DNA of 64,000 nt, from the NCBI RefSeq assembly GCF_002994745.2, contig NC_037089.1, positions 77,710,347-77,774,346 of the forward strand, in the 5' to 3' direction. The DNA is from Rosa chinensis. Lineage: Eukaryota; Streptophyta; Magnoliopsida; Rosales; Rosaceae. Positions 11,046 through 21,100 of the stretch are shown in pieces (within the stretch, counting starts at the first letter, position 1; each line of letters starts with the position of its first letter). Under the pieces are notes generated by a model. The model saw only the letters and a list, made by a program, of their open reading frames with translations. It did no database searches and had not been told where the DNA came from. The position numbers were made by a program, and so were the translations under genes.

Positions 11046-13063
11046 ATGGAGAACTATCGTGAGGGGAGTGATGAAGAAAACGATCTGGGTTCAATAGATT
11101 TTGATATGCTGGTCCGAAATCTTGAGGTTTGCATCCGTTTATTATCTTTTGGCTTTGTTTCATATTACTCTGATGGCATAGAATCATGCTTCATGCTTGA
11201 ACAATTTGGCTGGATATAAACAACTACTTAGCATTCTAAGCGTTATTTGTTGGTTGCTTCTTTGATTTTGGAGAAGATGCTTTATTATTTTTTGTAGATT
11301 TCTTAAGCAGCGGTAACTGATTGTGTTTTTATGCCAATGCTTGAATAGCCAATATGCAAATGCCTCCTGTAAATGAAACAGAACAGCTGGAAAATGTAGC
11401 ACAAGCAAAAAATGCAGAGAAAATTTAGACCAACTATATTTTACCGCACTGTTTGTACCGAGTTAGATATGTGTGTTTGTACACACACACTCACTTCTTC
11501 TTTTTTTTCCCAGTTGAAGCAATTTATGTCACATTAATTGCTTGTTATCCTTACATTTGTGGTCATACTAGCGTATTGTTTTATTCTTCCGGAGCTTAAT
11601 ATTTGTGTGTTCCTGTTTCAGAAATTCTCTCCAGGTTCCAATGGACGAATGACCACTTTGGGTGTGTATGTGCGTGACTTGCTACTTGGGCAGGTTAGTT
11701 TCCTTCCAGCATGCTTCTCATTTCACATGTTATGATGTCTAAATAATTATACTGCGTATCTCTCCCCTCTCTCTCATTGAGTCAATTCACAAAGCCTTTG
11801 CAAGCATGTGTATATATTTACAAGTGTAATATATCTGGCCAATTAGAAAATATTTTACCACATACATTTCTAAATTCCATACTTTAACAAATAAAAGACT
11901 AAAATATAGTGCTTCCGCTGGCCGACTTGGATCTCTTTGTTCTCAGAGATTATCCCCCGCCCTCTCAAAGGAAAAGCTTTTTTTCTTATTTTCTTGCAAT
12001 TTCCTGACTTCAATAATAATTCTTAAGATAGTTCCAGCACTTAAAAGTCCATAAATCATATCCAACTTATCATGAGAAATGAGAATAATAGGCCAAATCT
12101 GTTTCCAAATTTTAGGTTGGATATATATTAGTAGATTGTGTTCAGACCAAAAGGAGAATCACAACGTTATGAACCCGATAATTTATGATGGATATGGCAC
12201 CCATTTCTTTATTTTTGGAGAATCCGTGAGATTTTATAATATGGTTTATGTATTGAGGCCTTCAAGCCCTACCATAAAAATTGATCTTGCTGTTGATGCT
12301 CTTTATTTGTATGTAAGAAAGCTTTGTAGCATATACCGAGGCAAGCTTCTGTTCTAAACCCAGTATCAAATTACTTACTTTTGTTTTTTCTTTTACAAAT
12401 GTTGTTGACAAACTTGCGTAGTATGTGGCTCTCTCTATGCCCACATTTTCTTCAAGAATTTTACTTGTTGAGAGGCCATATCTAGTACTAATGAGGATCG
12501 GAGACAATTACCAGCTGAAGTTGTTGGGGTACTAGAAAACATTGGTTGGTTTTCAGCTGATTAGCAAGAAGAAAGCGCTCTCCTTGTGTTAATACACTTA
12601 CAAGGACACACACACACACACATCGAACATTGTGTATAGTTCTTGTTAATGCTTCTGGATTCATACCTTGAAATCTTCTACCTAATGTTCCACCGGTGCA
12701 GTCCCTTGCAATCACATATGCTGCTTTTCAGATTACAGTGGATTGAGATCTGAATACATGTTCTCCTTGGAGCTGTCAAGCATTGTCTCAGCATGCTACT
12801 GTAGCCGGGATGGTGGTAGACATTCCCGTTGGAGTTGAAGCCGCAGTAGAAGTCGGAGCTTATAAGCTGGCACTGCTCCTCATGAAAGCCTGCCGAGATA
12901 TGTAAACAAGGATAGAACATCTGTATCTAGCAATCTGGCAAAACTTAGGGATCTTTATGGTGATGTGAGCGTCCAAAAAGGGGATGCTAGTATGGATAGG
13001 ATTCCCAGGAGTGATAACGGTGCTGAAGAGGTGATTAGGCTTGGTGGTCACCGATGGAAATAG
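11046..13063 (+). pseudogene. PRP38-type splicing factor gene remnant
   Basis: Two small exons are joined in phase: 11046-11126 (27 codons, starting MENYREGSDEENDLGSIDFD) and 11622-11693 (24 codons: KFSPGSNGRMTTLGVYVRD then LLLGQ), each bounded by good GT and AG sites. The second matches, from memory, the segment of plant PRP38 splicing factors that precedes the FPRIPVPV core. That core is not found downstream. At about 12716-13063 one frame encodes an SR-like stretch with two stops, then a tail containing RTSVSSNLAKLRDLYGDV and EEVIRLGG, which also suits an SR-rich PRP38 C-terminus. Retained introns argue for segmental duplication and decay, not retroposition. Confidence 0.5.
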
Positions 13064-13580
13064 TATGAAGAGGTTCGTTTAATCTGTTATCAGATTTGTC
13101 ATTTGAGTCTTCTGGCCAGATACTCCTTTGACCGGGGAAAGAATGGAGCAAATCTTCCCTCATGTTTTATGTCTGTCTGCAAAGACATTGAAATGTATTG
13201 ATGGATGATATCCATTGTATCACCTTCATGTCACAGTGCTGCTGCCTGTATACTAGACCTTATTCAGAATTTCAGTTTTGAAATCTATTCATGCTTCATT
13301 ATGGGGCATATGTCAAAGTTTGTAACATTAAGATAAATGATTGCTAATTGAATTTCAGCTCTCTATGATCTGAGTTTTTCAAATTGTTTCTGCTAAGTAT
13401 CAAATGGTTCATGGACTAGCGAGTGGCATGTGCTACTGCTACTTTGGTAGCGGATAGGATGTTAAGGTTCTCATTACTAATCATAGTAGTCTCAAGCTCT
13501 TTAATTTTGTCGGCTGGAATTGGTGTACTTGACAGGATTAAGTGTAGAAATTCACCTAAAAATGTTGTGAAAGCAACCTG

Positions 13581-13612
<32 letters not shown>

Positions 13613-14623
13613 GAAGAAGACCGCATCGAAAATTGGAGCTTCGAAACAGGCTGCAACTACAATCGGCGGTTCTAAAAGACCTGTGAAGAAGGAAGACAAG
13701 GTTCTTGGTTCAAATTCAATTGAGCCCAAAATCTGCAGAACATTTGATGAATCAAAAAGTAATCTTGGCTATTTTTGTTTTTTTTTTTTGCTTGAACAAC
13801 ATCTTGGCTAGTTTTCAGAAGTCAGAACAGTAGTATTTTGAACTCAATGTCAAATTTGCAAACTGACTTGACATTTATGTTCAAATAAAGCAGGTCCTAT
13901 ACTGTATTACATATCACCAATCAACCACTAAAGGCGAGCAATATCTCGCAAGTTTTACAGTTACTACCCAGTTTGAAGTTTATACATGTAGAATCAACAA
14001 GATGGTGATGTGTGACCATTAATCGCATCCAGAACCGTTACCGTACTCTATAATCAATGAGTTTGTGATTGTACGTGCCGGTGTTATTCTGACTGGGGAA
14101 ATTTCTCTGATTTATTTCTACATGTGAGTCATGGTGCCAACAGGTTTTGAGCCAGAGTCATTTAATTTTATAGCCTGGTAGGATGGCAACATGGATTTGG
14201 AAAATTAAGAATCTCATAGTTGAAGGAACATCCTCTCATCAACCTTACTCACCTCCCGAGAATGGGTTAAGAAATTCTTAGTGAGACCCAAGACTCCCTA
14301 TGCAAGTGTTTTGAGCCTCCATCTGGAAGCCGCTTGATAACTCTACTGAACATGAAATACTGATGGGGCTTGTGACATGAAGAATGATGTAAGGGGGCCG
14401 GGCTGTTGCACTACAGAGATACACGAAGGACTTCTCATGGGAGCAATGATGAAATTTGCAGTTGTTTCGGCAAAGGATTACTCAAGCTGTAGAGCCTTGA
14501 TGAATGGACATCAATTTGCAGTTAGTGCTGGACTGCTGGCTTTACTCATCTTGTGGTGGAAAGGGGTACCAAAACACTTGATGAATCTGTCTAAAGTCCT
14601 ACTGCCAATTATAGTGTGATTGG
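13064..14623. other. Mostly unexplained; possible exon near 13608-13757
   Basis: A poly(A) run at 13581-13607 is followed by an open lysine-rich stretch (LKKTASKIGASKQAAT through RTFDESK) that ends at a potential GT donor at 13759. The downstream sequence gives no clear acceptor or partner. A second open frame at 14377-14619 (80 codons) has no recognised domain. Neither is supported as a gene. Confidence 0.3.
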
Positions 14624-14880
14624 TAATCTAGCTTGTTGCTAAGTCAATTCTATGTGCCTATCTTGGGTTGATGAGTCCTAAATCTCAATGAACTTCAAAG
14701 AATTTTTGAACTCCAAAAAGTTGTAGCCGCCTCATTACAACTTGTTCACAACCAAGCAAAAGTTCCGGACCTCATTCACAAAATTTCGGACTGATCAACT
14801 AGAACTAGATTGAGCCACACAAGACCAATTACTCATAAATCTCTATCTAAACGTACACTGCACTCGGATTATTCGTTTGA
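14624..14880. repeat. Direct repeat, left copy
   Basis: About 257 bp that recur in the same orientation at 17744-17998 with scattered mismatches. The right copy directly adjoins a fragment of the ankyrin gene tail, so the repeat is probably 3'-flanking DNA of that gene family duplicated in tandem and then separated by insertions. Confidence 0.8.
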
Positions 14881-15951
14881 AGATGGGAAAATGATTATTT
14901 ACCCAATTTTGGGGTTAATTAACCCTACTTACCCAAACACTCTAAGAGATTGTCCACTTATCCAATATTTATTATATATTTTTCCCTAATACCTAATTAA
15001 GTATTTTTTTTATTCCTTTTTATTTATTTTTAGGACAATTTTGCCCTCTCCTTCTTTGTCACTTAGAGAGAGAAGTCATCGGAGACCTTGCCGGACTCCG
15101 GTGACCAGTGGCCGACCGTGGACTCTGGTGACGGGACTCCTGCGACCGGTGACCTAAATCAGGCAACCAGTCACCTGAATCCTGAATTCTGCTATCAAAC
15201 TGGTGACCGGATCCTCGCGTCTGATTTTATTGCCCCTTAATAATACCCTATAATCATATTATTGCCCTCCAGTGAATTGCATAAACTCCCAAAAGAAAAA
15301 TGAATACACTACATGTACAATTGATCAATTTATATGTTCAATTCTACATGTTCATTCTTTTTTCCTTCCTCAATTCTACATGTTCATTACCTGCTTGCAA
15401 CAGAAAATAAAGCCACTGATATAAATTAAAACTAATTCCAAAGTAAGTGCCTTTATAAAGCCCTAGTGTGTCTACATGTTCACTTTTTTTTTTCCTTCCC
15501 CATTCTCGGAGCTCATAGTATACCAAAAAAAAAAAAAAATTTGGCCACCTAGAATTTGCTCTGGTCACCAGATCGGTGATTGGAGCGACCGAGACCGGTG
15601 GTCGGTCAAGACAAAGAAGGAGAGCGACGGAAATCCGACTATTCAAACAGTCTTGTCACTCAGCATCTGACCGCCCGAATGGAGAGAGAGAAAGAGAGAG
15701 AGAGAGTGTGTGTGTGTGTGTGCAGAAACAGTATAGATCGGAGAGAGAATTCTGATTCCTCGCCGTGCCGGACTCGAGAACGACGTCAAGCAGGGGCTGG
15801 AGGTGGAGATTGATAGCAGGGCTGATCGAGATCTGCGTCGGCGTCGAGCATCTGTCGGATCGTGCCTGAGTGGGTTGTAGTCCGGTGAGCTAGCGGCGTT
15901 GAGTTATGGTCTAGAGTTGGATTTCCGGCGTAATTCCAGCAACAGTGGGGG

Positions 15952-16078
<127 letters not shown>

Positions 16079-16122
16079 GTAGTTGTTAATTAAAATGAGG
16101 GCAATACTGTTAATAGATGTTA

Positions 16123-17465
16123 GGATTAATTTCAGTTTACCCCCCTGAGGTTTGGGGGTGAAATCATTTCACCCCCTCTACTTTCAATTTTGAATTTTTA
16201 CCCCCTAAACTTTTCAATTTCAATCAGCCGTTTCAAATTAATACTGTTCCGTCCAAATTGGACGTTAAGTTTGACTTTTGAGGGTTAAAATGGTCATTTC
16301 AACATAAAAATTAAAAAAATTTAAAAAAAATTCTGTTTTTTATTTTTTTTTTCTGCTTTTTAGTTTTTTTTTTTTTTCTGTTTCTTCGTTTTTTTTTCTG
16401 TTTTTTTTTTATTTTTTTTTATTTTTTATTTTTTTGTCTTCAACCTATACACCACAAATTATAATAGGTTTATAAAAACAAAAAAATATTCTATGTGGTT
16501 GAAAGCCGCTAACTGGTCTACGATATTTGTAATATATCTCCGATAAAGTGAAGAATTTTAGAATATATCCCCAATAAAGTGAAGAAATATCTGTAAAAAA
16601 TATTTTTACACTTTATCTGTAAATAAATATCTGTATATCCCCAATAAAATGAAGAAATATCTGTGTAAAATCATTTTTGGTCTACGATATTTGTGATATA
16701 TATCCAATATTTATCTGTGAATAAATATCTGAAAAAAATGATTTTACACAGATATTTCTTCACTTTATTGGGGATATACAGATATTTACTGGATAAAGTG
16801 TAAAATCATTTTTTACAGATATTTTTTCACTTTATTGGGGATATATCCTAAAATTCTTCAATTTATTGGATATATATCACAAATATCGTAGACCAAAAAT
16901 GATTTTACACAGATATTTCTTCATTTTATTGGGGATATACAGATATTTATTTACAGATAAAGTGTAAAAATATTTTTTACAGATATTTCTTCACTTTATT
17001 GGGGATATATTCTAAAATTCTTCACTTTATCGGAGATATATTACAAATATCGTAGACCAGTTAGCGGCTTTCAACCACCTAGAATATTTTTTTGTTTTTA
17101 TAAACCTATTATAATTTGTGGTGTATAGGTTGAAGACAAAAAAAAATTAAAAAAAAATAAAAAAAGAGAAAAAAAAAAACAGAAAAAAAAAACGAAGAAA
17201 CAGAAAAAAAAAAAAAATTAAAAAGCAGAAAAAAAAATAATAACAGAATTTTTTTTAAATTTTTTTAATTTTTTTAATTTTTATGTTGAAATGACCATTT
17301 TAACCCTCAAAAGTCAAACTTAACGTCCAATTTGGACGGAACAGTAAAAATTGGACACGGCTGATTGAAATTGAAAAGTTTAGGGGGTAAAAATTCAAAA
17401 TTGAAAGTAGAGGGGGTGAAATGATTTCACCCCCAAACCTCAGGGGGGTAAACTGAAATTAATCC
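16123..17465. mobile_element. Palindromic Mutator-like foldback element
   Basis: The whole 1343-bp element is one large inverted repeat with arms of roughly 650 bp meeting near 16794. It starts GGATTAATTTCAGTTTACCC and ends with its complement. TAGATGTTA is repeated on both sides (16114-16122 and 17466-17474), a 9-bp target-site duplication typical of Mutator-like elements. The arms hold long T and A tracts and several copies of a GAAGAAATATCTGT motif. No coding sequence is present. A transcript would fold into a long hairpin and could feed small-RNA production (inference). Confidence 0.85.
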
Positions 17466-17698
17466 TAGATGTTAGATTGGGTAAATGGAAGTAAAAAAAT
17501 CTTAGTGGAGTAAGTGAGCAATTTTAGGCTAAAATTGGGTAAGTGGTCACGGCCAGAAAACTAAAATAATTTAGAGTCATTAGATTTTAGAAGGATAAGA
17601 TGGTATTTTTCTCAAGAATTACATAACGTGATTTGAGAAATATGTGATGTGTGTGGATGACATAACATGACACCTAAAATTGAGGCCACAAATCATTT

Positions 17699-17744
17699 TC
17701 CTTCCTTTAAATACTCTAAATCCCCTAAATCCATAAGCAGAAAT
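17699..17744 (-). pseudogene. Fragment of the ankyrin gene 3' coding end
   Basis: About 42 bp (17703-17744) are nearly identical to 18200-18241, which encode the last residues of the ankyrin-PGG protein around YGFREFRVFKG. Only this tail fragment remains, joined directly to the right copy of the flanking direct repeat. Confidence 0.65.
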
Positions 17745-17998
17745 AATCTATAGCTTGTTGCTGAGTCAATTCTATGTGCCTATCTTGGGTTGATGAGTCC
17801 TAAATTTCAATGAACTTCATAGAACTTACAAACTCCAAAAAGTTGTAGGGGCCTCATTACAACTTGTCCACTACCAAGCAAAAGTTCCAGACCTCATTCA
17901 CAAAATTTAGGACTAATCAACTAGAACTGGATTGAGCCTTAGAAGACCAATTATTCATAAATCTCTATCTAAACACTGCGCTCGGATTATTCGTTTGA
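17744..17998. repeat. Direct repeat, right copy
   Basis: Partner of the copy at 14624-14880, same orientation. It ends at the same TTCGTTTGA motif, after which the two sequences diverge sharply. Confidence 0.8.
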
Positions 17999-18167
17999 TA
18001 TCAAACTGGAAATTTCAAATTAAAAGATATATACAGAATGTTTGAGTAACGTGCTGACCCAAAAAATAAAAATTGGAAGTTGGAGTATTTATTACAAGAT
18101 CGAAGCAAGTAAATTGTCTCATCTTTACAAAGCTTCTTATTACAAAGTAGCAAACCAAAGAGAAACA

Positions 18168-21100
18168 TCAGACATCAAGATTAAACATTTCCTGTTTCCC
18201 TTTAAATACTCTAAATTCCCTAAATCCATAAGTCGAAATAATGATCTCACGAAGGAACGGAAATTGCATCCATAGGAATGCGGCAATTGGAACACTAGCA
18301 AGTAAAATAGATGGAATAACAATCGATGGTTTTTCCGGGAGCATAATGAAAATGGCAGAAGAGAAGGCAATCATCATGACCCCAATAGATAGAAATAGGG
18401 TTAAAAAGCCAATTATCAATTTTGTGGGCAAAGATGTGAGGAAATCGTCTTCTGCAAAACGTGATGTGAGGATTCCCAAAAATACCATTACTGAAGTAGT
18501 GGAAGAGCAGAGTGATATAACATCTGCAACCATAAAAATCCTAAATGCCTTTGTGTTTAAGTATATGGGAATACCTGTTTCCCCCTTAATTCCACCAGGA
18601 ACTGTCACAGCTGCAGCGAACATAATAGTAATGATAAGAGCAGCTACAAGTGCCGAAGAAGAAGTTGCAGTTTCTTTCATTGACTTTTCTCCTGCCTCCA
18701 CCATATCTCTATGATTCATAGTAAATACCTCACGTGGTGTCAGACCATCAGAATTTATACGCTCAAGATCCTCGGGACTTGCCAAGCGCTCCACCTTCTG
18801 CATTTCATCAACAAAACCATACGCTTAGAGACATGATGAGGTGAATCTGGTCTTAGCCTTGAACAGTTAATATTTGCGGTACCACAAGAAAATATAGAAG
18901 AGAATTAATACCTTGAACCATTGTAGTTCTTTCTGCATTTGCAAAGCTGGACCCTGAATATGACCGATCTGTGTTAGTGGGGAGATCTTTCCTACCGCAT
19001 GCAGCATGTTGTCCCCAAACTTATCTGTCATGCCTACAATGTCTTTTCTGTCCGATTTCTCAAACCCATATAACAGGTTAAAAATACTGTCTTTTTGATA
19101 CTCAGCAGCAAGTTGAAATATGGTCTTTTCATGTCCATTAGTGATCAGACAGAACGATGGATCAGATTTCAATATGTGACTGATGATTGGAGCATGTCCT
19201 CGTTCTACTGCTTTGAAAAGTGCTTTCTTGACAAGCTCTCGTTGCCTAGGTTTGCCTTCAAGTTTGTCGTCTTTTAACGGTTTACACATGCGAACTATAA
19301 TTTCCAAGGCTTGGTCAAGGAGCAATTTCTTTCGATACATAGGATTGTTTCCTAGAGTTAAAAGATCGAGTATCAAATTAACAACCTTCCAAAAACAAAA
19401 TGGCATATTATAATGTTGATGTAGCTTACCAAAAGGGTGACGGAGATTGGCAATTAGTTCCCCAAAGAAACAGGCAACTGCATTGCAATTAATCCAAACA
19501 TGTTGGCATAATTTCATCAGAGAATTTGTAACTAGTTTTTTTTTTTTTCCTCTCTTTTGGTCTGAAATAATATATGTGGTAAATCTCATGGCATGCATGC
19601 AACATACCTTTGCGAATGAGATGCTTCTGATTGCCTTGATCTTTCTCTTCTTCTTCTTTTTTGGCAGAATGAACTTTCTCTTCTTCTTCTTTTTTGGCAG
19701 AATGAACTCTCTCTTCTTTATGAACATCTATAGAAACCTCACGGGTAGGTGTAGGTGTAGGTGTAGGTGGTTTGCATATACCTATCAAGATAAAAACACA
19801 TGATCAATACATTAACTTAATTTTGAGTTGGAAGTAATAATAAAAAAAATATATATATATATATATATTTAAATATCTATAAATAGAAATTTATCTAAGT
19901 GATAAGGATATGCAAGCTGCAATTCCATGTTATATTTTTTCTTTTGGATAGAATTCCATCTACATTTGCATTGATAATACTCTAAATAATCTATATATGC
20001 ATGGATACTACAAATTAACTTCAGAGGAGAGATAGAAAGCAACACTACTAACAATAATAAATCCATCGTTCCCATATTCCGAGCTCTTCCAAGAATAATT
20101 CATCACGCGTACTAGCCAATTGATATAAAGGGGATTCACCGGAGCTGTCTCTAGCAATGCCCAATCTTGGATTTTTCTGTAGTAATTCCAACGAAATATC
20201 TATAGTAGTAGAGTGAAAGAGGAAATTTGTTGGAGAGGAAAGATCCCACATTGGAAAAGTGACAAATAAAATATAACTTATAAGTGGGTGGATCTCACCC
20301 AATTGTACCGAGGCCTTTTGTGATTAAAACCCAACACCTATCGGGTGGTTAAGTTGGGACAATATCGGTACAATGGTGGGCCACGGGCCACGCTTGTCGC
20401 TGTTTAACATGGTATCAGAGCGGGTCCTTCTCCAATTGCGTCTCCACGTAGGCACGTATCATGAGCCCAAATTGGGGTTCCCTGTATTGCCATTGAAATT
20501 ACCAAGTGTCCAATGAATGTGGGCCTTGGATTGTATTGACCAAGTCTCTGATATGAGGCTTGTGTCCCAATTTCCAATATGGGAATTGGATGAATGAATT
20601 TCACGTGCAGACCTAGAGCTAGGTTGCACGTGAGGGGGCGTGTTGGAGAGGAAAGATCCCACATTGGAAAAGTGACAAATAAAATATAACTTATAAGTGG
20701 GTGGATCTCACCCAATTGAACCGAGGCCTTTTGTGATTAAAACCCAACACCTATCGGGTGGTTAAGTTGGGACAGTATCGGTACAATGGTGGGTTACAGG
20801 CCACGCTTGTCGCTGTTTAACAAAATTAATATAACATATGATCATACATATGAAAAAATTTAAACTGCTTGTCATACTAATGACTTGTCATATAAATGAA
20901 ACTCACATACCGAAACGATTTACTCTCAGACCCGTAGAAATAAGCTCAGCGCCGTCCCTCCTGTTTAGCTTTTCAAGTGGAGTAACCGACTTAAGATAGT
21001 GAACCATTTTTGGTTTGTTGGCATGCAGAGCCAACCAAAGTGGAACTCCACGGGTGGGGTCATGGCGAAGGAGTAGTTTCTCGTTCTTCTCAACTACGCA

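Noticed and set aside
20228..20822. Cassandra-type TRIM with a 5S RNA
   Set aside because: Two LTRs are clear but I see no 5S-like internal promoter motif in them.
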